From positions 186,001-250,000 of the forward strand of contig CANMFL010000006.1 in assembly GCA_947497185.1 (NCBI GenBank): a stretch of 64,000 bases of DNA, given 5' to 3'. Shown in pieces: positions 39,082 through 48,739 of the stretch (its first letter is position 1; every line of letters starts with the position of its first letter). The notes beneath the pieces were generated by a model. It saw only the letters and a program-made list of their open reading frames with translations. It was not told the origin of the DNA and ran no database searches. Source of the DNA: an uncultured Paracoccaceae bacterium. Its GTDB lineage: Bacteria > Pseudomonadota > Alphaproteobacteria > Rhodobacterales > Rhodobacteraceae. The translations under genes were made by a program, and so were the position numbers.

Positions 39082-39203
39082 CGTTTTCCAAAATTTTGAA
39101 TCTGTAGATAATGTAACGCCCAGATTTGCAACGTTGTTCGAAATGTGAAATCCAGAGCGACGGGTTTGTCGTTTCGCGCCGCTCCAGATTGGAAATTTGA
39201 AAG

Positions 39204-40004
39204 TTATCCGTCGATCCGAGCTGCGGACAGCGCGATGGCTTTTTGATAAACCGTCGCTGCGTTCCATTCATTCAGTACGCGAAAATTCTGCGTGCCTTCT
39301 TGATAGGATTGGCCCGGCTGCCAGCCTTTTTGACGAAGGAAATTCGCAGTCGAAGCTAGTGAATCAGATACCGAATATAGATCGACGCGTCCGTTTCTGT
39401 CTGCATCGACACCATATGTTAACGCATTGCCGGGTAGAAACTGGGTGTGACCCATTTCGCCGTGTGCTGCGCCGCGTTGATTTGCAGCGAGGCCACCTTG
39501 ATCAACAAGTTTAAGCGCCGCAATTGCGTGTGGTGTGAAGAACGCAGCGCGTCTGCAATCATAGGCTACGGTTGTGATCGAATCGATCACGGGCGTGTTG
39601 CCTAGGTTGCGGCCGAAACCGGTTTCCATGCCGTGAATCGCGAGTAGGATGCCGGCAGGAACGCCGTAGACCTGCTCCAGCGACGCGTAAAATGAAGGGT
39701 TCTGGTTTTTGACATTGCGGGCCTGTCCGGCGAAACTGTCTAGCGATCCAAGGCGGATGCGGATAAATTCGTCGAGTTCATAGCGCACGCCGCGTTGGTT
39801 GCGGTCGGCTGAGATTGTGGATGTGGAATATGATGCGTTTGCAAGGGCCTGTAAGCCGTTCTGACCAACGCCGTTTGCAGCAGCTTCGGCGGCAAAGGCT
39901 TGTTTCCAAGCCGCAAAGCCGCTCGCGTCATTGCCGCATGTTGCAGCTATCGTCGTTGTCGCCAGCAGCGATACGCCGATGGCCGTGGTGAGTGTCTTTA
40001 GCAT
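39204..40004 (-). CDS. Lytic murein transglycosylase (MltB-like)
   Basis: A 266-residue secreted enzyme with a signal peptide (cleavage near TIAATC). It cleaves the glycan strands of peptidoglycan in the periplasm. The catalytic Glu lies in AIHGMETGFGRNLG, and HGEMGHTQFLPGNALTYGVD is a second signature of the family. It is shorter than E. coli MltB and has no lipobox, so it is soluble rather than lipid-anchored. It is transcribed alone, converging towards the tRNA-Leu. Confidence 0.9.
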   Translation of the reverse strand: MLKTLTTAIGVSLLATTTIAATCGNDASGFAAWKQAFAAEAAANGVGQNGLQALANASYSTSTISADRNQRGVRYELDEFIRIRLGSLDSFAGQARNVKNQNPSFYASLEQVYGVPAGILLAIHGMETGFGRNLGNTPVIDSITTVAYDCRRAAFFTPHAIAALKLVDQGGLAANQRGAAHGEMGHTQFLPGNALTYGVDADRNGRVDLYSVSDSLASTANFLRQKGWQPGQSYQEGTQNFRVLNEWNAATVYQKAIALSAARIDG

Positions 40005-40089
40005 AAGTATCGTTCCCCATCTCTGTAAAGTTGGGGAAGTCTATCATGTTCGGGCAAGGTGCCAATCAGGCTTTCCCGCGCAATAGCGG

Positions 40090-41802
40090 TTAATCGCGCG
40101 TTCCCGCAAAGCGTTCAGCCCATTCTGCGCGTTCGTCGTCGGTGATTTTGCGGAACAGGTTTTCGGGGACCTCAAACGCGTGACCAGAAGGTAGCGCGTT
40201 TAGCGCGGCGTTCATGTCGGTCGGCCATGCTGTGTCTTCGGTTTTCATCGCAGCGAGCATTGTGGCGCTGGCGTCTGGAATAAACGGTGCAGACAGGATC
40301 GCATATATGCGGATCAGGTTTAGGCCCACGCGGACCTGCATCGCCGCAGTATCCGGATCGGTTTTAAATGTCGTCCACGGTGCGTTCGCTTGCAAATATT
40401 CGTTACCCAACACCCAAATGCTGCGCAGCTCTGCCGCAGCTTTGCGGACCTCGATCGCGTCCATGTACCCTTCAAACGCGGCGACGCGCGTCGTGAGATC
40501 AACGATAAGTTGCTCTTCGGATTCGCCAAATGGCACGCCTTCCGGAACGGCTTCGGAGAACTTTGACCGACAGAATTTTGTGATCCGGCTGACAAAGTTG
40601 CCAAGGACGTCGGCGAGGTCCTTGTTCGTGTCGGTCTGAAATTGTTCCCACGTGAATTCGGCATCTGACGTTTCTGGTGCGTGGGACAAAAGCCACCAGC
40701 GCCAGTAGTCGGATGGCAGCAATTCAAGCGCTTGATCCATGAAAACACCGCGGCCACGTGATGTTGAAAACTGGCCGCCATCGTAGTTCAAGTAGTTGAA
40801 AGACTTAATGTAATCGACCAGCTTCCAAGGCTCCTGAGTGCCCTTGATTGTGGCTGGGAAGGACAATGTGTGGAAGGGGACGTTATCCTTGCCCATGAAT
40901 TGGGTGTAGGTCACGTCGTCCGCGCCTTTGTCGGTGCGCCACCAGCTTTCCCAATCGGTGCCTTTGCCTTCGTCGACCCATTCCTGGGCGCTCGCGATGT
41001 ATTCAATCGGGGCGTCGAACCAGACGTAGAACACTTTGCCTTCCATGCCGGGCCAGTCTTCGGTGCCATTTTTGACCGGGATACCCCAATCAAGGTCGCG
41101 GGTGATGCCGCGGTCTTGCAACCCGTCGCCGTCGTTCAGCCATTTTTTCGCAATCGAAGTTGTCAGGATCGGCCAGTCTTTTTTGCTTTCGATCCAATCA
41201 GCAAGCGCGCCTTTGAGTTCGGATTGACGCAAATACAAGTGCTTAGTCGTACGGACTTCGAGATCGGTCGAACCTGAAATCGTAGAATGTGCGTTGATTA
41301 AATCAGTCGGATCAAGCTGCTTTGTGCAGTTGTCACATTGGTCGCCGCGTGCAGAATCAAAGCCGCAGTTCGGGCAGGTGCCCTCGATATAGCGGTCCGG
41401 TAGGAAACGTCCGTCAGTCACGGAAAACACTTGTTCTTCAGTGACTTCGCGGATTAAGCCCATTTCAGCCAGACGTCCTGCAAAGGCTTGGGTCAGGGCA
41501 TGGTTCTGCGGTGACGACGAGCGTCCAAAGTGGTCAAACGACAGTCGGAATCCGTCAGCAATATTGGCCTGAACGTCGTGCATTTCTGCGCAATATTCGG
41601 CAACAGGCTTGCCTGCTTTTGCCGCAGCAAGTTCAGCTGGTGTGCCGTGTTCATCCGTCGCGCACAGAAACAGCACCTCGTGGCCACGGCTGCGCAGGTA
41701 GCGGGCAAACAGGTCGGCGGGCAGTTGGCTGCCAACAAGGTTCCCGAGATGCTTGATCCCGTTGATGTAGGGAATTGCAGAAGTGATCAGATGACGGGCC
41801 AT
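40090..41802 (-). CDS. metG: Methionyl-tRNA synthetase
   Basis: Class I synthetase (570 residues) that charges tRNA-Met. The HIGH-type motif is HLGNLVGSQ. The zinc knuckle reads [17 protein letters not shown]. The KMSKS position reads QFSTSRGRG, the variant found in the MetRS branch that ends RG.G. An AAGGACA before ATG 41802 supports the start. The protein lacks the C-terminal tRNA-binding domain of some MetRS. Confidence 0.97.
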   Translation of the reverse strand: MARHLITSAIPYINGIKHLGNLVGSQLPADLFARYLRSRGHEVLFLCATDEHGTPAELAAAKAGKPVAEYCAEMHDVQANIADGFRLSFDHFGRSSSPQNHALTQAFAGRLAEMGLIREVTEEQVFSVTDGRFLPDRYIEGTCPNCGFDSARGDQCDNCTKQLDPTDLINAHSTISGSTDLEVRTTKHLYLRQSELKGALADWIESKKDWPILTTSIAKKWLNDGDGLQDRGITRDLDWGIPVKNGTEDWPGMEGKVFYVWFDAPIEYIASAQEWVDEGKGTDWESWWRTDKGADDVTYTQFMGKDNVPFHTLSFPATIKGTQEPWKLVDYIKSFNYLNYDGGQFSTSRGRGVFMDQALELLPSDYWRWWLLSHAPETSDAEFTWEQFQTDTNKDLADVLGNFVSRITKFCRSKFSEAVPEGVPFGESEEQLIVDLTTRVAAFEGYMDAIEVRKAAAELRSIWVLGNEYLQANAPWTTFKTDPDTAAMQVRVGLNLIRIYAILSAPFIPDASATMLAAMKTEDTAWPTDMNAALNALPSGHAFEVPENLFRKITDDERAEWAERFAGTRD

Positions 41803-41943
41803 AATACGTGTCCTTTAAGGTCTTAGGGGTCTTCTAGCCGGACCTGCCGTTAGATGCCAGATACACATGTGCGTTCCATGGCGCTTTCCATTTGCGAGCG
41901 GGCGGGATTATAAGGCGCTAAACCACTTTGCAGGAGACACCTG

Positions 41944-42411
41944 ATGAAATTGACCGCTACTTTGACCGCCCTCGCCATGACGTTCGCCGCACCTGTTGTT
42001 GCGCAGGATTTGTACATTGGGGGTGGTCTTGATTATGGTTATCCGCACTCTGGCGATAGCGAGACATTTGGGTCGTTTATTGCTGGTGTGATTTTCGATG
42101 TGGGGCCATTTGGCGTTGGTATTGAAGGCGATATCGGTGTGCAGTTAAGCGAAGGGGACGACCGCGAAACATCGCGTGTGCGTGGGCTCGTGACCTATGA
42201 TTTCGGACGAATTACGGGGATCGCGAGCGTCGGTGGCGTTCAGTACAAGCGTGGCAACACAGTATATGATGGCGAAACCTACGGTCTTGGCGCACAGATG
42301 CCAGTCACGAGCATGCTGGACGGTCGCCTTGAATTCATGCGCGATTTTGTTGGCGGTGACTTTGAAACGAACGTGACGACGACGCGCCTGTCGGTGCTGT
42401 ATAAATTCTAA
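41944..42411 (+). CDS. Small outer-membrane beta-barrel protein
   Basis: A 155-residue protein with a signal peptide ending near VVAQ. After it, alternating hydrophobic strands (YIGGGLDYGY, FIAGVIFDVG, GVGIEGDIGV) and a final phenylalanine (LSVLYKF) mark an outer-membrane barrel of about eight strands. The function is unknown; such proteins are porin-like or structural. A good GGAGA precedes the ATG. The aldo/keto reductase gene follows after 28 bases. Confidence 0.75.
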   Translation: MKLTATLTALAMTFAAPVVAQDLYIGGGLDYGYPHSGDSETFGSFIAGVIFDVGPFGVGIEGDIGVQLSEGDDRETSRVRGLVTYDFGRITGIASVGGVQYKRGNTVYDGETYGLGAQMPVTSMLDGRLEFMRDFVGGDFETNVTTTRLSVLYKF

Positions 42412-42439
42412 AACCAGCCCCATTTCAGACAGGAATATT

Positions 42440-43489
42440 GTGACAATGAAGATGCTTTCACTCGGCCGGACCGACATTCAAGTGACTGATTGGTGCCTTG
42501 GTACGATGACCTACGGCAATCAAACACCGCAAGCTGACGCGCATCGTCAGCTTGATATGGCGATTGATGCGGGAATTAACTTTATTGATACGGCTGAGGC
42601 CTATCCTGTAAACCCGATCAGCGCTGAAACCGTTGGTCGGTCTGAAGAAATTGTGGGGAATTGGCTAAATTCTAGTGGTCGCCGTGATGACGTTGTCGTG
42701 GCGACCAAAGTGTCCGGAAATAACCCCGGATGGATACGCGATGGTCGCGGATACGACGGTGATATTATTCGCGAGGCTGTGGATAGCTCTCTCATGCGGC
42801 TGCAGACTGATGTGATTGACCTGTACCAGATGCACTGGCCGGATCGTGGATCATATATGTTCCGGCAAAATTGGACGTATGACCCGTCTGGACAGAATCG
42901 CGTACAGACGATGGACCACATGATGGACGTGCTCACGGCATTAGATGACATGGTGAAAGCCGGAAAAATCCGCGCGATCGGCATGTCGAACGAATCCGCT
43001 TGGGGGATGACACAGTGGATGCGCTTGGCAGACGAAAACGGATTGCCGCGCATGGCGTCGGTGCAGAATGAATATTCACTAATGTGCAGGCTTTACGACA
43101 CGGACATGGCCGAAATGGCGGTGAACGAAGACGCGACGCTGCTGTCATTCTCGCCTTTGGCCTGTGGATTACTGACGGGCAAATACCAAGGCGGCGCTGT
43201 TCCGGATGCCAGCCGCATGTCGCTGAACCCCGAAATGGGGGGACGCATGACAGAGCGGACATTGCCCGTTGCGCAAGTTTACCTTGATCTGGCCGCGACG
43301 CACGGGCTCGATCCGGTGCATATGGCGATGGCATGGCAGCGCACACGCCCTTTCCCCGTTTCAGCGATTTTTGGAGCGACGACCACCGCGCAGTTAGAAC
43401 ATCTGTTGGCAGGCAAAGATGTGACGCTGTCTGACGAGATTTGCGAACAGATTAATCTCGCGAACAAAGCCAACCCGATGCCCTATTAA
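42440..43489 (+). CDS. Aldo/keto reductase
   Basis: A 349-residue NADPH-dependent oxidoreductase of the AKR superfamily (Tas-like). The catalytic Tyr is in FIDTAEAYPVNP and the Lys in VVATKVSG; the barrel strands DVIDLYQMHWPDR and IRAIGMSNESAWG follow. The aldehyde or ketone substrate is not predictable. GTG 42440 has AGGA five bases before it; ATG 42446 is the alternative. A 131-base gap separates it from the carnitine operon, so shared transcription is uncertain. Confidence 0.88.
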   Translation: MTMKMLSLGRTDIQVTDWCLGTMTYGNQTPQADAHRQLDMAIDAGINFIDTAEAYPVNPISAETVGRSEEIVGNWLNSSGRRDDVVVATKVSGNNPGWIRDGRGYDGDIIREAVDSSLMRLQTDVIDLYQMHWPDRGSYMFRQNWTYDPSGQNRVQTMDHMMDVLTALDDMVKAGKIRAIGMSNESAWGMTQWMRLADENGLPRMASVQNEYSLMCRLYDTDMAEMAVNEDATLLSFSPLACGLLTGKYQGGAVPDASRMSLNPEMGGRMTERTLPVAQVYLDLAATHGLDPVHMAMAWQRTRPFPVSAIFGATTTAQLEHLLAGKDVTLSDEICEQINLANKANPMPY

Positions 43490-43620
43490 ACTGCTGTGAT
43501 CCAAATGAGCCTGCCTCGGGCAGACACAAGATTTTGGATTGGCTGAACGCTGTCGGTTTCGCGCTTGTCACGCAGTGGGGAATCGAACACGGTCCGGAAA
43601 AGCGATAAAGGAATGAGAAC

Positions 43621-44532
43621 ATGCCGTTAGAGATGAACCGAGAGGTGTTTATCACCTGTGCCGTAACCGGATCTGGATCGACACAGGACCGCAGTCCACA
43701 TGTTCCACGGTCGCCGCAACAGATTGCGGAGAGCGCGATTGACGCGGCCAAGGCTGGTGCTGCCGTTGTGCATTGCCACGTCCGCGATCCTGAAACCGGT
43801 GCGCCATCGCGCAAGTTAGAGCTGTATCGCGAGTTGACCGATCGCATTCGCGACGCCGATGTTGACGTAGTTTTGAACCTGACGGCGGGCATGGGCGGTG
43901 ACATGGTCTTCGGCGGCGTGGATTCGCCGCTTCCGACTGTGGATGGGACCGATATGGTCGGCGCTGCCGAACGTGTGGCGCATGTTGCGGAATGTCTGCC
44001 AGAGATTTGCACGCTTGATTGCGGCACGATGAATTTCGCCGAAGCCGATTATGTCATGACAAACACGCCTGGTATGCTCACGGCAATGGGGCGTATGATG
44101 ACCGATCTTGGCGTCAAGCCCGAGATCGAAGCCTTTGACACAGGTCATTTATGGAATGCAAAACAATTAGTTAAAGATGGTGTTCTTGAACCTGACGCAC
44201 TTGTGCAGCTTTGCATGGGCGTGCCGTGGGGCGCACCTGACGATCTGAATACGTTCATGGCGATGGTCAATAACGTGCCAGACGATTGGACGTTTTCCGC
44301 GTTCGGTTTGGGCCGTTCGCAGATGCCATACGTGGCGGCATCGGTGCTGGCTGGTGGCAATGTACGCGTTGGTCTCGAAGACAACCTGATGCTGGATCGC
44401 GGTGTATTAGCGACGAATGCCCAACTCGTCGAACGCGCCGCTGGGATCGTCGAAAATCTAGGTGCAAAGGTGATTGGACCTGCTGAAGTGCGTGCAAAAT
44501 TGGGACTTGTAAAGCAGGCCCCACGCGGATGA
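43621..44532 (+). CDS. Beta-keto acid cleavage enzyme (DUF849), probably for 3-dehydrocarnitine
   Basis: A 303-residue DUF849 (BKACE) enzyme. The zinc-binding segment VVHCHVRDPETG and FITCAVTGSG are family signatures. Members condense a beta-keto acid with acetyl-CoA to give acetoacetate and a new CoA ester. Next to a carnitine dehydrogenase-thioesterase fusion, the substrate is most likely 3-dehydrocarnitine, giving betainyl-CoA and acetoacetate. Its stop overlaps the lipocalin start (ATGA). The pathway assignment rests on the neighbours. Confidence 0.87.
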   Translation: MPLEMNREVFITCAVTGSGSTQDRSPHVPRSPQQIAESAIDAAKAGAAVVHCHVRDPETGAPSRKLELYRELTDRIRDADVDVVLNLTAGMGGDMVFGGVDSPLPTVDGTDMVGAAERVAHVAECLPEICTLDCGTMNFAEADYVMTNTPGMLTAMGRMMTDLGVKPEIEAFDTGHLWNAKQLVKDGVLEPDALVQLCMGVPWGAPDDLNTFMAMVNNVPDDWTFSAFGLGRSQMPYVAASVLAGGNVRVGLEDNLMLDRGVLATNAQLVERAAGIVENLGAKVIGPAEVRAKLGLVKQAPRG

Positions 44533-45086
44533 AGCGGGTCGTTCTCGCGTTCGTTTTAGCTGGTTGTGCGGCACCTTTGCCGGACGAACCAGTGGGTTCA
44601 CTGTTCGAAGTTTACCGTGACACGGATGTTCAGATCGCATCCAAGGCATTGTTCGAGCCGGAAAAATATTTGGGGACGTGGTATGAAATAGCACGGTTCC
44701 CGGTGCCATTTGAACGCGGATGCGCAGGCGTTACGGCAGAATATGGGCAAGGTGATGCTGGACAAATCACCGTGCTAAACACCTGCCGAAATTTGGATGG
44801 TACGGTTAAGTCGACCATCAACGGATTTGCCGAAGTCGTAGGGCCGGGCAGGCTTGCTGTGACGTTCCCGGCGCTACCATTCGGTGCATCGGACTACTGG
44901 GTTTTGTGGACTGATGATGCGTATCGAACAGCGGTCGTTGGGGCGCCCGATGGGAGGTCTGGTTGGATTTTGAATCGCGCACCTACGATCCCGCAGGATC
45001 GGTTGAAGGCCGCACGAGAAGTTCTTGATTTTAATGGATATGATCTAACGCGGCTCGTCGATGTGCCGCAAGGAGGTGCGCAATGA
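44529..45086 (+). CDS. Lipocalin lipoprotein (Blc-like) in the carnitine operon
   Basis: A 185-residue lipoprotein: a very short signal with lipobox VLAGC (Cys 13), then a lipocalin barrel with YLGTWYEIARFPVPFERGC, the Blc/apolipoprotein D motif, and TCRNLDGTVKSTINGFAEV. It is probably anchored in the outer membrane and binds a hydrophobic ligand. Four-base overlaps on both sides (ATGA) place it firmly inside the carnitine-degradation operon. It may bind acylcarnitines or released acyl chains; this is inference. Confidence 0.85.
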   Translation: MKRVVLAFVLAGCAAPLPDEPVGSLFEVYRDTDVQIASKALFEPEKYLGTWYEIARFPVPFERGCAGVTAEYGQGDAGQITVLNTCRNLDGTVKSTINGFAEVVGPGRLAVTFPALPFGASDYWVLWTDDAYRTAVVGAPDGRSGWILNRAPTIPQDRLKAAREVLDFNGYDLTRLVDVPQGGAQ

Positions 45087-46546
45087 CGCAAATTGCAGCA
45101 ATTATCGGTGGTGGTGTTATCGGCGGCGGTTGGGTCGCCCGTTTCCTAATGTTGGGATGGGACGTGCGCGTGTTCGATCCTGATCCAGAGGCTGAACGTA
45201 AAGTAAGTGAAGTACTGGATAACGCGAGGCGATCTTTGCCAGGCTTGTCCGACGTGGCCTTGCCGGATGAGGGAACTCTGACGTACCACGAGACAATCGC
45301 GGACACCGTCGCGGGTGCTGACTGGATTCAGGAGAGTGTTCCGGAGCGGTTGGAATTGAAGCACAAGGTTTACAAAACGCTTCAAGAACATTGCGAAACA
45401 GGTGCGATCATCGGGTCGTCCACGAGCGGGTTTAAACCGTCAGAGCTACAGCAAGGTGCGCTGCGTCCCGCGCAAATCGTCGTTACGCATCCCTTCAATC
45501 CCGTATACCTTCTGCCTCTGATCGAGCTTGTGCCTTCTGCTGAAAACACAGCAGATGTCATTGAAAACGCCAAGAATATCTTGACCTCCGTCGGCATGTA
45601 TCCGTTGCATGTACGCGCCGAGATTGATGCGCATATCGCTGATCGGTTCCTCGAAGCAGTGTGGCGCGAGGCGCTTTGGATGATCAAAGACGGCATTGCG
45701 ACGACTGAAGAAATTGATAACGCCATTCGTTACGGCTTTGGTCTGCGCTGGGCGCAAATGGGATTGTTCGAAACATACAGAATTGCTGGTGGAGAGGCAG
45801 GTATGCGTCACTTCATTGAGCAATTCGGACCTTGCTTGTCTTGGCCGTGGACCAAACTGATGGATGTTCCTGAGTTGACGGAAGAGTTGATTGACTTGAT
45901 CGCCGATCAGTCGGACGCGCAATCCGGACATCATTCGATCCGTGATCTTGAGCGGATCAGAGACAACAATCTTGTCACGATTTTGCGCGGTTTGAAGGCG
46001 CAGGATTATGGCGCAGGCAAGTTGCTGGTGTCACAAGACAAGCAGATGAATTCACTGCCGCAAGCCCTTGATGATATTGCAGATTTTGGAGCTGAGGTTC
46101 TGACGGTTCACCGCGCAGTTCCGCTGGATTGGACCGACTATAACGGTCACATGAACGAGGCCCGCTATTTGCAGGCCTTTGGCGACGGAACGGATCACCT
46201 GATGAAGATCATCGGCTGCGATGCCGATTACATTGCTTCGGGCGTCAGCTATTTCACTGCAGAGACGCATATCCGGCACATCGGCGAAGTTCTCGCAGGA
46301 GCGAAGATTAAGGTCGTGACGCAAGTCATTGCTGGCGAAGGTAAAAAGCTACATTTGTTCCATAGAATGCTGGAAGGTGATCGGCTAATCGCGACGGGCG
46401 AACATATGTTGATACACGTCAGTCTGGAAACACGCAAAGCATGCGTACCGGACGAGAGGGTGGCCATCCCGCTTCAAAAGTTGGCAGAAGCACATTCCGC
46501 TTTGCCGCGTCCTGATGGGGTAGGGGCAGCAGTCGGGGTGCGTTAA
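45083..46546 (+). CDS. Carnitine 3-dehydrogenase fused to betainyl-CoA thioesterase
   Basis: A 487-residue fusion. Residues 1-320 are a 3-hydroxyacyl-CoA-dehydrogenase-type NAD enzyme (IIGGGVIGGGW, VVTHPFNPVYLLPLIEL), matching L-carnitine 3-dehydrogenase. Residues 340-487 are a hot-dog thioesterase (VPLDWTDYNGHMNEARYLQA). Such fusions are known for carnitine catabolism: the first half oxidises carnitine to 3-dehydrocarnitine and the second hydrolyses betainyl-CoA to glycine betaine. With the cleavage enzyme upstream, the window encodes the complete route from carnitine to betaine. The ATG overlaps the lipocalin stop. Confidence 0.9.
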   Translation: MTQIAAIIGGGVIGGGWVARFLMLGWDVRVFDPDPEAERKVSEVLDNARRSLPGLSDVALPDEGTLTYHETIADTVAGADWIQESVPERLELKHKVYKTLQEHCETGAIIGSSTSGFKPSELQQGALRPAQIVVTHPFNPVYLLPLIELVPSAENTADVIENAKNILTSVGMYPLHVRAEIDAHIADRFLEAVWREALWMIKDGIATTEEIDNAIRYGFGLRWAQMGLFETYRIAGGEAGMRHFIEQFGPCLSWPWTKLMDVPELTEELIDLIADQSDAQSGHHSIRDLERIRDNNLVTILRGLKAQDYGAGKLLVSQDKQMNSLPQALDDIADFGAEVLTVHRAVPLDWTDYNGHMNEARYLQAFGDGTDHLMKIIGCDADYIASGVSYFTAETHIRHIGEVLAGAKIKVVTQVIAGEGKKLHLFHRMLEGDRLIATGEHMLIHVSLETRKACVPDERVAIPLQKLAEAHSALPRPDGVGAAVGVR

Positions 46547-46584
46547 ATCATGGTTAAGCAGTTTCGATCGTCCGGCGTGTCACC

Positions 46585-47490
46585 TTGATCGCACCTTGGG
46601 TTTTAATCACATGCCTCGCCGCATTTGCCCAAGCATTGCGGTTCATGTTTCAAAAGCAACTCACCGCATCCGGACTGTCGACGGCTGGGGCGACGTTTGC
46701 GCGATTTTTCTTTGCCGCACCTTTTGTGGTCTTGATCGCTATCAGCTATGGCACGTTGTCGGGATACGGCCTTCAGTCATTGCCGAATGTGTTCTGGGGC
46801 TATGTTGTTGTCGGAGGCATGTCTCAAATCTTGGCCACAATGTGCGTTGTCGCGTTGTTTTCACTGCGAAACTTTGCAGTCGGGATCACCTTTAAGAAGA
46901 CAGAAGTCCTACTGAGCGTGTTTATAGGCTTCATCATATTGGGTGACGTGATCACGATATCGGCGTTGATTGCGATGCTTGTTGGGTTAGGGGGTGTATT
47001 GCTGTTGGCCGATCCGCCGCAAGCGACCGGACCTTGGCACAAACGTATTCTAAACAAAGCAGTGCTGTTGGGACTATCCTCTGGCCTGTTTTTCGGGCTG
47101 TCCGGCGTTAACTATCGGGGCGCGTCCTTGTCGATAGCAGAGGGCGACACGTTCTATCGCGCCATTGTTACCATGGCTTTTGTTGTGGTTTTTCAATTTG
47201 CTACGATGTGTGTTTGGTTAAGGTGGCGAGAAGTCGGACAAATAACAGCGGTGTTGCGTGCGTGGCGCGGTGTCAGTCTGGTTGGCCTGACGAGTATGAT
47301 CGGCACGATCTGTTGGTTCTCGGCTTTTACATTGCAATCCGCAGGTCACGTGAACGCGGTTGGTCAAATCGAACTGCTATTCTCAATTGCGATTGGCATG
47401 CTGGTATTTGGTGAGAAAATCTCTGTGCGCGAATGGCAGGGGCTATCGTTGCTCACGGCAAGTATCGTGATGTTGGTTCTTGTCGTCTAA
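46585..47490 (+). CDS. EamA/DMT-family permease
   Basis: A 301-residue membrane protein with ten hydrophobic segments in two similar halves, as in the drug/metabolite transporter family. The second-half signature (GQIELLFSIAIGMLVFGEKI) is typical. The start is unusual: no in-frame ATG or GTG precedes RFMFQKQL, so TTG 46585 is the best choice although it has no clear ribosome binding site. It lies 38 bases after the carnitine dehydrogenase and could be in the same operon. The substrate is unknown. The 3' end overlaps the convergent nudix gene by four bases. Confidence 0.8.
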   Translation: MIAPWVLITCLAAFAQALRFMFQKQLTASGLSTAGATFARFFFAAPFVVLIAISYGTLSGYGLQSLPNVFWGYVVVGGMSQILATMCVVALFSLRNFAVGITFKKTEVLLSVFIGFIILGDVITISALIAMLVGLGGVLLLADPPQATGPWHKRILNKAVLLGLSSGLFFGLSGVNYRGASLSIAEGDTFYRAIVTMAFVVVFQFATMCVWLRWREVGQITAVLRAWRGVSLVGLTSMIGTICWFSAFTLQSAGHVNAVGQIELLFSIAIGMLVFGEKISVREWQGLSLLTASIVMLVLVV

Positions 47491-48158
47491 AGCGCGTCAG
47501 TACCACCAAGACGCGAAATTAGATGCGCCTCGTCATTATTGCGAAAAAATGGAACTGAACTAATTGGCGTATCGCGCGCGATATGCGCGATTAACTCAGA
47601 CAGAACGACCTTGGTAATAAACGGCAGGTCAAAGCGCCGCGTATCTTTTAACGGGACCCATTGCAGGTGGGATAATTCGTCCTCAGCGTTCGAAAAATCA
47701 TCCAAATCAGTGGCGAGGTTACTGGCATCAACCAAAAAGAACCGCGCATCAAATCTACGCGGTCTCCCGATGGGCGTCACCGCACGGAAAAAGAACGAAA
47801 GCGCAGAGGGGTCTGGATAAAACCCAGACGCTGCAAACTCTTCCCAGCCGGGTGCTGGTTGGTCCCACTGGCCGGGTGTTCCCAAAATCTGCCCTGTTTC
47901 TTCCCACAGTTCTCGAATGGCCGCCGCAGTCAGGGCCGCGTTAGGTATGCGAGATTCAGACCGTAATCTGTTGGCACAACGTGGGTTCATTGGCGGCATG
48001 GTCACGGCGGCGTCTTGTGGATCGACCGCGCCCCCGGGGAATACAAATTTCCCGGGCATAAACGCCGCTGATTTGCCGCGCTGGCCCATCAAGACGGACG
48101 ACCGATCTCGTAAAACGATTATGGTCGCAGCATCTCGAAGGGCGGCTTTGTTGATCAT
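47487..48158 (-). CDS. Nudix hydrolase with split nudix box
   Basis: A 223-residue nudix-type pyrophosphatase. The box begins FVFPGGAVDPQD, and the catalytic helix AAIRELWEETGQILG follows only after about 30 inserted residues. This insert is typical of the group resembling mammalian NUDT19 (CoA/acyl-CoA pyrophosphatases). The substrate is not proven. It is directly preceded by the DUF983 gene on the same strand, with no gap, so they are co-transcribed. Confidence 0.85.
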   Translation of the reverse strand: MINKAALRDAATIIVLRDRSSVLMGQRGKSAAFMPGKFVFPGGAVDPQDAAVTMPPMNPRCANRLRSESRIPNAALTAAAIRELWEETGQILGTPGQWDQPAPGWEEFAASGFYPDPSALSFFFRAVTPIGRPRRFDARFFLVDASNLATDLDDFSNAEDELSHLQWVPLKDTRRFDLPFITKVVLSELIAHIARDTPISSVPFFRNNDEAHLISRLGGTDAL

Positions 48159-48554
48159 TTAGTTGGAATTTCCGAATCCGTGCATCCGTTTCGCCCATTG
48201 AATTGCAACGATCATCCCTTTGAGACGGGGCAACAAAAACAATGATAACGCGACGCTACCGACGGTAAAGATTGTCGCCATAACCATAGGTTCCGGACGG
48301 AACCATGCCCAAGCAAAGTGAATGCCAAAGCCCAAAATGTGCGCAACAATAAGAATAGTGAGATACGCGGGGCCATCGTCGGCACGATGATGCGACAGGT
48401 TTTCGTTACAAACAGGACAGCTATCGGCGACCTTCAAATATCCGGCGAACATATGTCCTTCGCCGCAATTCGGGCACTTACGACGCAAACCGCGCCACAT
48501 GGCTGGTTTGATTGGCCGTTCCTCAGAAGCAAAGATTTGGGCAGTGTCAGTCAT
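48159..48554 (-). CDS. DUF983 zinc-ribbon membrane protein
   Basis: A 131-residue protein of the DUF983 family. An N-terminal zinc ribbon (CPNCGEGHMFAGYLKVADSC then PVC) precedes two membrane segments (ILIVAHILGFGIHFAWAW and ATIFTVGSVALSLFLLP). The function is unknown; in alphaproteobacteria it is often near respiratory or nudix genes. AAGGA lies upstream of ATG 48554; a longer frame to 48614 has no such site. Confidence 0.85.
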   Translation of the reverse strand: MTDTAQIFASEERPIKPAMWRGLRRKCPNCGEGHMFAGYLKVADSCPVCNENLSHHRADDGPAYLTILIVAHILGFGIHFAWAWFRPEPMVMATIFTVGSVALSLFLLPRLKGMIVAIQWAKRMHGFGNSN

Positions 48555-48739
48555 ATGAATATCCTTCTCGTAACCTACATGCGGGTTTTCCGTGAAAATG
48601 AAAAGGTTTCGCATAGGAGATGCGGCAGCATGTCTCGGGTAGATGAAAATAATGTAAAAAATTGCGACGGAAGTTTTCCGGTCATCCGTTTGATAAGCAG
48701 TTCCGGTGATAATCCGGCAATGACTGAAAAGGAAAGACT

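Noticed and set aside
43452..44027. 191-codon minus-strand frame over the 43.5 kb gap
   Set aside because: Mostly antisense to the DUF849 gene; serine-rich shadow. The gap itself has only a short CTGCC/GGCAG hairpin without a T-run.
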